A stretch of 64,000 bases of DNA, from NCBI GenBank assembly GCA_032622095.1, contig CP136069.1, positions 13,684,450 through 13,748,449 on the forward strand, in the 5' to 3' direction. Shown one piece after another: positions 22,191 through 32,032 of this stretch. Position 1 is the stretch's first letter; each line of letters starts with the position of its first letter. Below the pieces are notes generated by a model. That model worked only from the letters and a program-made list of their open reading frames with translations, searched no databases and was not told where the DNA came from. Made by a program: the position numbers and the translations under genes. The DNA is from Siphonodentalium dalli (taxonomy: Eukaryota > Mollusca > Scaphopoda > Gadilida > Siphonodentaliidae).

Positions 22191-22760
22191 TTGTACCAGT
22201 GGTGCTGGCATACCCCATAGGTGGCAAATTCGAGCCAACAAAGTATGGGTGATATATCTGCTTGGATGGGAAATACCCCAACATTTTCATATAAACAAAG
22301 ATAAATAACTGTAGAATGGAAAATATGAACAATTCAATGGAAGACGCAATGGATTGTCATCATAATAGTGAAGATCCATACCAAATTTCATTGATATCCG
22401 TCAACCAGAGATGGATATATGGACAAAAAAACAAACAATTCCAAATCTACAAATTTACTCGAGAATGGAAAACCGGAAAAATTGATTGAACACTCAATAA
22501 AAGGATTGAACAGTGAACACTAAATTGATTATCCTCATAATTGTGAACATCCGTATCAAATTTATTGAGATTCGTCAAATGGTGGAGATATCTGCTCGGA
22601 CGGACAAAAAAAAACATTTTCAGATAAACAAAGATGAATAACTCTAGAATGAAAAAAAAAAACGATTGAACATTCTATTGAATGCCCTGATAGTAGTGAA
22701 CATCCATACAAAATGTCATTGAGATTTGTCAACCGATGGTGGAGATATTGATGTTATTTC
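22190..22760. repeat. Diverged acaagag/ggggtata-type interspersed repeat
   Basis: Several copies of ataaacaaagatgaataact and ccataccaaatttcattga occur in direct order, each followed by gatatctgct/ggacaaaaa. The ends are degraded. Confidence 0.6.
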
Positions 22761-22787
22761 GGATGAATAACATTAACATAGGAGATA

Positions 22788-23001
22788 CATAATGCCCTAA
22801 ATAATCGACTCCTTGCACACACACAGCAGAACTGGGTAATTTTTATGGATATAGTTGTAAATATGGATTGTTGCCATTCATCGGAAAGCTCTCAGTGAGA
22901 GCATTCCTATGAATGGCAACAAGCCATATTTCCGACTAAATCCTAAAAAATTACCCATAATTCTGCTGTGGTTAAGGAGTCGATTATTTAGGCCATTACT
23001 G
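22788..23001. mobile_element. cagtaatgccc palindromic MITE
   Basis: A complete fold-back copy. The arms share ttgccattcatcggaaagct and its complement, and the terminus is degraded to cataatgccc on the left and ggccattactg on the right. Confidence 0.8.
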
Positions 23002-23019
23002 TATATAGTAAGCTAGGGG

Positions 23020-23640
23020 ATTGCTCGTCAAAAATGACCCAGAATAACCATCTATATTTTAAGCTGATAATAAATTCTCTATATTGCTGCTAATTATTAT
23101 TGCCTCCTTAAGTCATTTGAGGTCAACGGCACCTATCCCGTGACATTCCTCATGTCATGTTACATCTGTGCACCAATTTTAACCACGTATCTTCTGAGCT
23201 AATGATAATTGCTCTTTGTTGATCATGAAATTTATCAGTCCCACTTTAAGTAGTCAACTAAGGTCATTGGCACCTATCCCATGGTATTGCCCTGTGAACA
23301 TACATGTGTGTACCAATTTTCTGACATTCATTCTAAGCTTATAATAAAAGGGTATATAATAGAGTTTCGTCGGTTTACTGATGCATTAAGTGGCATAACC
23401 ATGCCAACTCGCCTTCGGAGAAACGCATTATATCAGGGAAGATATGGCCTTGATAACCTTTGGAAAATTTGTTATATTTCATGTTGACTAGAACCGATTT
23501 GCCTGGATATTTTGTGTGTTGTATTCTAAGATGTGGTGCAGGATTTGGGTGCAATTTTATAATGCACCAAAAGTCTGACAAAGTTACAGACAGACACACA
23601 CACTTGGGTTTTATATAGATATATAGTACTAATATCTTTG
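23020..23640. repeat. ~120 bp direct repeats and an acagacacaca-ended element
   Basis: Two or three units contain ggcacctatccc, accaattt and agctnataataa (about 23055, 23170 and 23345). The stretch ends with agtctgacaaagttacagac and a cacacaca run with tatagatatatag, which resembles the 3' end of an interspersed element. No protein was recognised. Confidence 0.5.
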
Positions 23641-23748
23641 AGTTTGCAAACAAATCTCTGGATTTAATCTCATCGACAATCATAGATGAAATGAATATTA
23701 TATCATCTGAAAAGATGAAAAGACAAAATTAAGAGTATAATTACTTAC

Positions 23749-23781
23749 TCTTTAGCACCTTTTATATTGTCGACAACACCT
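23749..23781 (-). CDS. TMCC-family protein, 33 nt micro-exon
   Basis: Acceptor ttcatttacag and donor gtaagt flank 33 bases that complete a K and then encode GVVDNIKGAK plus two bases of D. Vertebrate TMCC has GVVEGVKG (or SVKGG) at this place, between DVGQGLK and VSKPKEF. Both junction phases fit. A micro-exon of this size would be missed by most gene finders. Confidence 0.87.
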
Positions 23782-23883
23782 CTGTAAATGAAAAACAGAA
23801 ACATATTAATAAATATTATGGACTTGCTCGGGTGCGTGGAACTGATAATTTAGTACAGGCACAGTACCAATTGGAGGAATGTA

Positions 23884-23992
23884 AAGTGAGAGCTTTCCGA
23901 AGAATGGCAAAAAGCCATATTTCCGACTAAATCCAGAAAACTTACCCATAATTCTGCTGTGGTTAAGGAGTCGATTGTTTAGGGCATTACTG
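23884..23992. mobile_element. Right half of cagtaatgccc MITE
   Basis: It runs from gtgagagctttccgaagaat to agggcattactg; the left arm is absent. Confidence 0.75.
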
Positions 23993-24360
23993 TAAATTAT
24001 ATATGGCTTTGACGGCAGATTAATGACGGACAAAGCAGATGATTAATCACATTTATTCATGGGAATACCCGGGCTCCACTTGTAAATGTATTATGTCTTT
24101 TCAATGATAGTCCATTACAGAAGAGTATCCCAAGCTATTGTGGAATGAGAAGACTTGATCTAATAATTTATGTGATCTTGTTTTGTTACGAGGATGGGAA
24201 AATTACTAAAATAATTCAAACTTATTAGTACTGTGATTTCTGTATAAGAACAACAGTGAATTAAAGAAGAGTTTATTTTCGTCGGCCAATAATGGAAATT
24301 TTAACAATGTTTTCTCAAAATATATTTTTTTTTGTCAGGCACTTTTGAAAATGTCAGACA

Positions 24361-24550
24361 CAGTAATGCCCTAAATAATCGACTCCTTAACTACAGCATA
24401 ATTATGGGTAATTTTTCAGGATTTAGTTGGAAATATGGCTTGTTGCCATTCATCGGAAAGCTCTCCCCAAGCCATATTTCCGACCAAATCCTGAAAAATT
24501 ACCCATAATTCTTCTGTGGTTAAATAGTCGATTATTTAGGGCAATACTAT
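24361..24550. mobile_element. cagtaatgccc palindromic MITE
   Basis: A full element with a small deletion of the central loop: aagctctccccaagccat replaces the usual centre. It lies about 65 bp past the donor of exon 24615-24846. Confidence 0.8.
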
Positions 24551-24614
24551 AGGTTACATAAGAGTCTGACATGTGTTAGGTGAACCAGGCTTGGTCATAA
24601 CTAATATGACATAC

Positions 24615-24846
24615 TTGAGTCCCTGTCCTACATCTCGCAGAACTTCTTTCGTTTTCTTGTGACCCGAGGCCTGGATGCCGTGAGTCTCGACATCTTTCAA
24701 GCGATCTTGGTATTTTTCGAGCTTCTTTTGTAAGTGAGCAATGTTTTGCGTAGATTTGAGATTCTTTTTTTCGAAAACGCTCTTTATTCTCGTTGCTTGC
24801 TGCTTGTCCGAATTAGACGTGAGCTGGAGGTACTCCTTCACATTCT
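24615..24846 (-). CDS. TMCC-family protein, N-terminal conserved coiled-coil exon
   Basis: A 232 nt exon, acceptor ttgatttcag and donor gtatgt, two bases at each end shared with neighbours. It encodes [20 protein letters not shown], then [33 protein letters not shown] and [11 protein letters not shown]. All are close to the TMCC block NVAEYLKLANSADKQQ...RIKQVFEKKNQKSAQTI...LQKKLEHYHRKL...PKDVFRDMHQGLKD. This is the defining first coiled coil of the family. The exon contains one copy of the 14-mer aaacgctctttatt (24775-24788) also seen in introns. Confidence 0.95.
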
Positions 24847-24939
24847 CTGAAATCAAGAGGCCAAGGCTCAAATAATCCTAACTTTATTAACTACTCATTG
24901 ACGAGTAGTTACCTTAGGAAACTTCAGATTTGAGCTGGG

Positions 24940-25990
24940 CTCTTGCCTGGTGGATTCCCATAGCCTAGTGTGGGCGACTATTGGCTGAAATACTCATGAT
25001 ACACAGCCTAGTGTGAGGCCTACCTATAACCTGTGGCTGAAATACTCAGACAGACATACACAAAAAATCTCATTTTCAGATGAACAAGGAAGAATAACGG
25101 AAATCCTGAACAAAGGATTGTACACTCCATTGAATGTCATGATAGTGGTGAACATTCATACCAAATTTCAATGAGATCAACCTGTGGCTGAGATATCTGC
25201 TTGGACAGACAAAAAAAACATTTCCAGATAAAACAAGAGATGGACTGTCGTCCGGTGCATACCCCCTTGTGGCATACCGCCTAGTGTGGACATATCTACA
25301 ACTTATGCCAAAAATCAGCATTTTCATATAAACAAAGATGAATAACTATAGAACAAAAAACCAAAACAAAACAGTTGAATCAGGTTGAATGCGCCATTAA
25401 ATATCCTCATAGTGGTGAACATCCATACAAAATTTCATTGAGGTACGAGAACTACTGTTCAAGTTATTACCTGAACAGACATCGGATGGACCAAAAAGCT
25501 AACATTTCCAGATAAACAAAGATGAATAACTCTAGAATGGAAAAGCCGAACAAAACAATGGAACCCTCTATTGAATGTTATCATAGTAGTGAATAACTCT
25601 AGAATGGAAAATCCGTACAAAATGATGGAACCCTCTATTAAATGTCCTCATAGTAGTGAACATCCATACCTAATTTCATTGAGATCGGAGCACTACTGTT
25701 CAAGTTATGAGATGAACATACATCAGACGGATGTACGGACGGACAGGTGCAAAACAGTATACCCCCCTTTTTTTTTTTAAGTGGGTATAAAAAGATGAAT
25801 AACTCAAATAATGGAAAACCAAATTAAATAATTGAACACTGCTCTGAATGTCCCCATAGTATGAACATCCATACCAAATTTCATTGAGATCTGACAACCA
25901 GTGGTCGAGATATCTGCAGCCCGACGAACGGCGGACGGAGGAACGGGCACATGAAATCCAGTAAACCCATCATTTCCTTTGGTCATGGGG
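24940..25990. repeat. Composite of acaagag/ggggtata interspersed repeats
   Basis: At least two copies. A complete one spans about 25232-25795, with acaagagatggactgtcgtc, gtgcataccccc, ataaacaaagatgaataact, cggacggacaggtgcaaaac and a ccccctttttttttt/ggg terminal hairpin. Others, truncated, lie at 24940-25230 and 25795-25990. Confidence 0.65.
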
Positions 25991-26188
25991 GTATAATGGG
26001 GGTAATGACTACCCCTATTTTTAGGACTTAGAGGGCAAGTGTATTGTTGTCAGGCGAACTCTAAATCAAGATGACAAAAACTCTTGCACATATCCAGATA
26101 CATTTCAAAGAGATATCCTCTTGCTATCTACAATATATATTAAAATGTTCATTTATAAATCACAAACAAAACTATGTTACTAAATAAA

Positions 26189-26775
26189 ACAAGAGGTGTG
26201 CACTCGAGTGCTAGCATACCCCCACTGTGGCAAATTCAACCCGCATTATCCGTAAACCCAACAAAATAGATTTTTAACTTTAAAGAAAAATTCGGACTAA
26301 TAATATCGATATGGTGTCACAAGAAGCTTGTACAGAAAATATTATTCAAATTGGTTCATATTTGTTAAAAGTTATTAAGTTGGACAGAATTTTCTAAGTC
26401 AAAATAAATCGAAAATGAAGTGTAATATTACGAAAAACAGTCTGAGCCAATCCCTAGCCGCATCATGTAGAGAGGGTATTGTGAGAAGCATGTATACTAA
26501 AAATTATTGAAATCGGTTTATATTTGTTAAAGTTATTAAGTCGGACAGAATTTTCTAAGTCAAAATAAGTCGAAAATGAGGCGTGACCGAACCACTATTA
26601 GCATCATGCGGAGAGGCAGTCCTAAGGAGATTGCATACAAAACATTATTGAAATCGGTTCATAGTTGTTCGAGTTATGATGTTGGACGGACGGACGGACA
26701 CACGGAGGGAGAAAGTGTGACGGACGGACGCAGTCAATCCAGTCTTCGAAAGTGGGGGTATAATAATATATATCA
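26189..26775. repeat. Interspersed repeat, acaagaggtg variant with ggac tandem tract
   Basis: It begins aaacaagaggtgtgcactcg and gctagcataccccc. It carries two ~180 bp internal units (tgaaatcggttcatatttgtt, gtcggacagaattttctaag), a ggacggacggacac tract at 26688-26703, and ends agtgggggtataataatata. Confidence 0.65.
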
Positions 26776-26873
26776 TGATTCATATAAAATATGACATTGG
26801 ATTAGCACTATGAATGCAAATTGAGATTTTTCATGTGGGGGTCGCCAAAGGGTAAGCCCAGTTCACAAGCACC

Positions 26874-26874
<1 letters not shown>

Positions 26875-26919
<45 letters not shown>

Positions 26920-26922
26920 GGG
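26875..26922. repeat. Poly-C run of 43 followed by GGGGG
   Basis: Bases 26875-26917 are uninterrupted C and 26918-26922 are G. Such a tract can form i-motif or G-quadruplex structures, and its length is prone to polymerase and assembly error. Confidence 0.9.
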
Positions 26923-27324
26923 CTGATGGGATTATACAGTACGGAATATAATTACTCATTCAGTTCTAAATGTATAGATTGGAATGGTCCATTTTTATTT
27001 GTAGTGGATCAGACACAAGTAACGACTACTCAACACTTTGCTAACTAAATTCTCATTGGATCTGGGAGAACCTGTTTTTATAATCAAACAGTTAATAAAG
27101 AGAAATGATCAAATAGTCGCGGTAATTTCAAATAAAATTATAGCTTTTGTGTGACTTAAATGAGTACTGTACACTAAATCTGGCCATTTATGGGATCATA
27201 TCCTTTTATTCTCAACAGAATATACGCAACAAATGAATGAATTTGAGCCACGGATGAGTGCAAAATACCCCCCATTTACTTATAAACGAAGTAAAACAAG
27301 ATGGTAATTATAATCAAGCCTTGA

Positions 27325-27572
27325 AATAGTGTGCCTGTCATTTGCAGAATGAGGTCCACAGAGGGTGAATTTAGTAATGCTACCCCGCATAGTGGGCTAG
27401 CATCACCAAATTCACCCTCTGGGGACCTCATTCTGCTTACACCTCAGCAGAATGAGGTTCCCAGAGGGTGAATTTGGTGATGCTAGCCCGCTATGCGGGG
27501 CAGCATCACTAAATTCACCCTATGGGGACCTCATTCTGCAAATGACAGGCACACTATTTCAAGGCTTGCATA
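27325..27572. mobile_element. Double-palindrome MITE, complete
   Basis: Termini are caagccttgaaatagtgtg and its complement ending aaggcttg. Inside are two palindromes, each pairing gaatgaggt(c/t)cccagaggg-type arms around gcatagtgggctagc-like loops, joined by gcttacacctcagc. Confidence 0.85.
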
Positions 27573-27834
27573 TAATGATAATGAATTTATGACTCCAGCC
27601 ATTTATTCATTTTAATTATAATTACCAGGTTGTTTGCATTGTTTATAGAACACATCTTGGATTTTACTCTTTGCATGATTAAATCCATCAGCACACCCAA
27701 CAGGTCACATCTCTCATCCAATTACCGATCACGTAACTCCAGTCATAAATTAATTTTCATTATAATTACCATGTTGTTTGCATTGTTCATAGAGCACATG
27801 AGCATATTTTGCACTAATCCATGGGTCAAATTCA

Positions 27835-28234
27835 TTAACCCTTTACCCAACAAACCGGCCAAAACCGGCCAAATAAAGCTTCAACAGCCTAAAATATCTT
27901 CGGTCTGTCTCAATAGAACCATACAAATATGGATATCATTGGAACCGGCTTCTTGACCACATTGTGATAGTTACAGTTATGACCTGTGCCAATGCATTCT
28001 CTTATATATGCGAGTCGACCATAGGTCGCCTCGCATATATAAGAGAATGCATTGGCCTAAAAAAACTCTTTTTTTAACACTTTTTACCATTTTTTCTTAC
28101 ATTCTTTAACAATTTTATAATTTTTAATGTGTTAAGCCAATGCATTCTCTTATATATGCGAGGCGACCTATGGTCGACTCGCATATATAAGAGAATGCAT
28201 TGGCACAGGGCCCTTCTGTTGGGTAAAGGGTTAA
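27835..28234. mobile_element. piggyBac-like MITE with paired hairpin core
   Basis: TTAA flanks both ends. Termini are ccctttacccaacaaacc and the complement ctgttgggtaaaggg. Inside are gaccgaagat-type sequence (aaaatatcttcggtctgtc) and two ccctgtgcc hairpins, about 28000-28060 and 28135-28210. Confidence 0.85.
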
Positions 28235-28399
28235 TTGTTGCGTATGTTCTGTTGAGTAAAAGGAGATGGTCCCATAAATGGCCAGATTCAGTGTACAGTA
28301 CCTCTAACATGCAATTGAATCCTGACCATTTGCAGGATCCCATTCAATATCCACCAATCAGAATCACTAATAACATCACATGACTGAGGCTAAATATAC

Positions 28400-28571
28400 C
28401 TTCTTGTGTTCCTTTCTCCTCCTCTATCTGTCGGAGTATTTTGTGGATTTTAATGCGGAGTTGTTCTTTGACTTCATTGGTTTTGTCGACATCTAATACT
28501 GTTCCGTCGATTTCATCTGTGAGGATCTCAGTGCTGCTATTATTATCACGATAGGTGCTACCTCCATCACC
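28400..28571 (-). CDS. TMCC-family protein, exon before first coiled coil
   Basis: A 172 nt exon (57 codons plus one base), acceptor ttgattttag, donor gtatat. It reads GDGGSTYRDNNSSTEILTDE and then DGTVLDVDKTNEVKEQL ... LRQIEEEKGTQE, ending exactly where the next exon supplies the other two bases of a shared E before NVKEYLQL. The part DGTVLDVDKTNEVKEQLRIK corresponds to DGTPDPQRTKAAIAHLQQK in TMCC1. Its 3' splice site and first ~22 bases have been duplicated upstream. Confidence 0.88.
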
Positions 28572-28826
28572 CTAAAATCAACAAAAACGGGATTAAGATA
28601 GGTGATATATACCTCCATCACCCTAAAATCAAACGAAAACCGTGATCAAGATAGGTACTACCTCCATCACCCTAAAATCAACAAAAACGGGATTAAGATA
28701 GGTGATATATACCTCCATCACCCTAAAATCAAACGAAAACCATGATCAATATAGGTGCTACCTCCATCACCCTAAAATCAAACAAAAACTTGTGATCAAG
28801 ATAGGTACTGCCTCCATCCCTGCATG
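28552..28826 (-). repeat. ~50 bp tandem array derived from a TMCC 3' splice site
   Basis: Five units, the first being the real exon start. On the minus strand each has ttgattttag followed by GGTGATGGAGG and usually CACCTATC-like sequence, that is, the acceptor plus the first 20-odd exon bases, then ttgatcacggtttt spacer. A partial sixth unit ends at about 28825. Confidence 0.88.
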
Positions 28827-28829
28827 AGT

Positions 28830-29250
28830 ATGGATGCAAGTTGGTCTGACAATTTTATGTGTGGAATGCTTTCGCATCCCACAGAAAATGTCAGACCATC
28901 TTGTTTCCTTACTCCATGGAACGCAAGCACCTCAACATCCATTTCTTAAAAGTTTCTTGAGAAGAGCTGCACTCACATATTATTGTGCACTCATGGCTTT
29001 TGCAGAGCGTCAAGCCCGAATTAACTTTATTTGGAATTCGTAATGAACTACAAATAATTCTGTGGCATCTCCCAATTCGTAGTTACACAGAGCAGCATGT
29101 TCAAATTAAGATCTTCCATTTTTGTAGTGAAGTCCATCAATAATCCGACGTCAGCAGTATTCCTATAGAGTTATGTACCTTAACCCTTTGAACCCCAGCG
29201 GCCGGTAAACCGGCCAGACATAATAGCTTTATAACCTGAGTGCAATAGGC
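28830..29250. other. Intron, no recognised element
   Basis: A weak inverted pair (ttggtctgacaatttt at 28851 and aaaatgtcagaccat at about 28887) and a ttaaccctttgaacccca terminus at 29180 are present. A 69-codon frame has no recognisable domain. Confidence 0.35.
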
Positions 29251-29260
29251 ACGTAATCTA

Positions 29261-29473
29261 CAGTATTGCCCTAAATAAATGACTCCTTGACCACAGCAGA
29301 ATTATATGTAACTTTTCAGGATTTAGTCGTAAATATGGCTTGTTGCCATTCATCTGAGAGCTCTCACTGAGAGCTTTCCGATGAATGGCAACAAGCCATA
29401 TTTACGACTAAATCCTGAAAAATTACCCACAATTCTGCTGTGGTTAAAGAGTCGATTATTTAGGGCATTACTG
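29261..29473. mobile_element. cagtaatgccc palindromic MITE, complete
   Basis: Flanked by TA on both sides (ta|cagtattgccc ... gggcattactg|ta), with nearly perfect ~95 bp arms and a ctctcactgagag centre. TA flanks and CAGT ends suggest a Tc1/mariner-type transposase in trans. Confidence 0.88.
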
Positions 29474-29489
29474 TATTGGATGATGGAGG

Positions 29490-30572
29490 AATCAAGCTCA
29501 TGCCAAAGGATTTAGTCATGCAAAGAGTAAAATCCAAGATGGCTGCTGGTGGCCATGTTTTTTAGCCGATTGACCCCAAAATGACTCGTTCCAATCTAAT
29601 TGTCAATATTAACACCCATGACAAATTTCATGATGATCAGACAAAGAGTATGGCCTGTAGCCCGTGCCAAAGGATTTAGTCATGCAAAGAGTAAAATCCA
29701 AGATGGCTGCTGGCGCCATGTTTTTTGGCCAAAACGACCCCAAAATTACTAGTTCCCATCTACATGTCAATATTAACATCCATGACAAATTTCATGATGA
29801 TCAGACGAACAGTACAACCTGTAGCCCATGCTGAAGGATTGAATTTTGAAATCCAAAATGGCTGCTGGCGGCCATTTATTTTGCCAAATTACCCCCAAAA
29901 TTACTTTGTTCCCATCTACATGACAATGTCAACATCCATGACAAATTTCATAATGATCTGACCAAAGGTACGACCTGTAACCCATGCCAAAGGATTTAGT
30001 CATGCAAAGAGTAAAATCCAAGATGGCTGCTGGCGGCCATGTTTTTTGGCCTAATGACCCCAAAATTACTTTTTCCCATCTACATGTCATTGTTAACATC
30101 TATGACAAATTTCATGGTGATCCGACCAAAGGTACGACCTGTAGCCCGTGCCAAAGGATTTAGTCATGCAAAGAGTAAAATCCAAGATGGCTGCTGGCGG
30201 CCATGTTTTTTGGCCAAAACAACCCCAAAATTACTAGTTCCCATCTACATGTCAATATTAACATCCATGACAAATTTCATGATGATCAGACGAACAGTAC
30301 AACCTGTAGCCCATGCTAATGGATTGAATTTTGAAATCCAAGATGACCACCAGCGGCCATGTTTTTTGCCGAATGACCCCAAAATGACTAGTTCCCATCT
30401 ACATGTCAATGTCAACAGCTAGGACAAATTTCATAATGATCAGACCAAAGGTACGACCTGTAGCCCGTGTTGACGAATCACACACGCACACATACACCCT
30501 CACACGCACACATACATGCACACACGGACGACGGATAATAGCTTAAACTTTACAAAGTAATGTTGAGCTAAA
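29490..30572 (+). mobile_element. Pearl/Helentron-like element, ~165 bp tandem core
   Basis: About six core units (aagatggctgctggcggcca, tactagttcccatctacat, gatgatcagacgaacagta), then a cacacgcacacatacac tract and cacggacgacgg, ending in the hairpin agcttaaactttacaaagta .. ttgagcta. This core plus microsatellite plus hairpin layout matches bivalve Pearl elements, which are non-autonomous Helentrons. Confidence 0.8.
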
Positions 30573-30599
30573 AAGTAACTAAAACAATATTAATTTGAG

Positions 30600-30745
30600 A
30601 CTACAGTTATTTCCTAAAGATGAGGCCCAGCAGAATGAGGTCCCCAAAGGGTGAATTTGGTGATGCTAGCCCACTTAGCGTGATAGCATCACTAAATTCA
30701 CCTTCTGGGGACCTCATTCTGTAAGTGTCAGACACACTAAATTCA
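30600..30745. mobile_element. Double-palindrome MITE, single-palindrome copy
   Basis: A single palindrome from gcagaatgaggtccccaaag to its complement, then gtcagacacactaaattcag. Confidence 0.75.
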
Positions 30746-30796
30746 GACTTGATCCATCGATATTTCTGGGCAGTATCACTTTATCAGATTTGATGG

Positions 30797-31260
30797 TATA
30801 TGTGACCCGCCATATCAAATCCAGTCGTAAGTCGGGATTTTTTTTACCCTGTGCCAATGCATTCTCTTATATATGCGAGTCGACCATAGACCTTTCGCCT
30901 CGCATATATAAGAGAATGCATTGGCCTAACAATTTTTTACAATTCTAATAATTTTTTCTTGTATTCTTTAACAATTTTATAATTTCATCCATACAGAGCC
31001 CCAGACAAACATGAGCAGACAGCACTCTTCTATATGCTTCTATATATGTGTGGGGCTCCCTGCAGGGTAATGGATGTTTTTTATTTTATGTCCTAAAAAT
31101 TGTCAGAAACATTTATTTAAAAAAAATGATAAAAAATTGTTAGGGCCAATGCATTCTCTTATATATGCGAGGCGACCTATGGTCGACTTGCATATATAAG
31201 AGAATGCATTGGCACAGGGTAAAAACATCCCGACTGGATTTGATATGGCGCGTCACATAT
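30797..31260. mobile_element. Composite element: outer atatgtgacccgcc TIRs, hairpin core inside
   Basis: The outer inverted repeats are tatatgtgacccgccatatc aaatccagtc on the left (30797) and the complement ending gatatggcgcgtcacatat on the right. Inside, the ccctgtgcc hairpin pair (30847-31219) flanks a segment with ccctgcagggagccccacac-like sequence, also found at 42130 and 56570. The same hairpin core is thus carried by a different outer element from the TTAA type. Confidence 0.75.
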
Positions 31261-31749
31261 GTGCTATTCCGTTTCGTACAAGAAGCAGGGTTTCTGCTGG
31301 AGAGACAGCGGGTCCTTTTTGAGGTCAAACCTGAATTTAGTGTGTCTGACAAATATAGGGGATATTCGGAGTTGGTTGATGGACTGACATTTTGCCTCAG
31401 TGCTGGGTATTAGGCCTGTAACGATATGCTTGGTCACGATACGATACGTATCGCGATACGGGGCCAACGATACGATACGTATCGCGATACGCAAAATTTG
31501 ATCCCACGAGTAAATAGCTATTCAACACTTTGCACAACTCTCAGGTTGAATTTTAATGATAGTTTTTCTAATATTACTGTAGACTTTCATAATTGTTTAG
31601 TTATATGTGTATTGTAGTATGTAGTAATGTAGTATGCTTGTACACATCCGGGAATACCAGTACAACATGACATATTGATACTGAAGTCGGTAAAAGAGTT
31701 GAAAAGTTTCTCACTCATCTGTTTATATATCACATAATCACAACAGTTA

Positions 31750-31970
31750 GCTGAGAATGATGTCGTTTCAAATGGTGCGATATGTTGGTCGTAACACCAG
31801 TCTTGTAATGTAAGAGGTTGCCGTCGAACATAATTTGCAGATCGTTTTAGTTCTGTCTGTCTTAATGCGTGGTTTTCCATCCTCTTCAATGGTGTACGTC
31901 CCAAAACCGAAATACTGCCGCTGTCGTATTGACAAGTTTTAAGCCTTCTTGAGCAGATATCTTTCCATAG
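31750..31970 (-). pseudogene. BED-type zinc finger remnant of hAT/ZBED transposase
   Basis: On the minus strand a frame reads AVFRFWDV, then TIEEDGKPRIKTDRTKTICK and LCSTATSY (cysteine codons at 31839-31837 and 31830-31828). The matching histidine part, TGVTTNISHHLKRHHSQ, lies in another frame at about 31800-31755, so a frameshift separates the two halves; another shift lies before TIEED. The order W, C-x2-C, TTN..HL..HH is that of BED fingers at the N-terminus of ZBED/hAT transposases. It lies inside taggcctgtaacgat TIRs, which fits a decayed hAT element. Confidence 0.72.
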
Positions 31971-32032
31971 CCCACGTGTTATTGTTTTTGCGCAGACGAT
32001 ATATCCAATATATGAAAGTGTCAATGACACTG

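Noticed and set aside
31587-32030. 147-codon minus-strand ORF taken as a protein
   Set aside because: It is a shadow frame; the BED finger lies in the other two minus-strand frames of the same bases.
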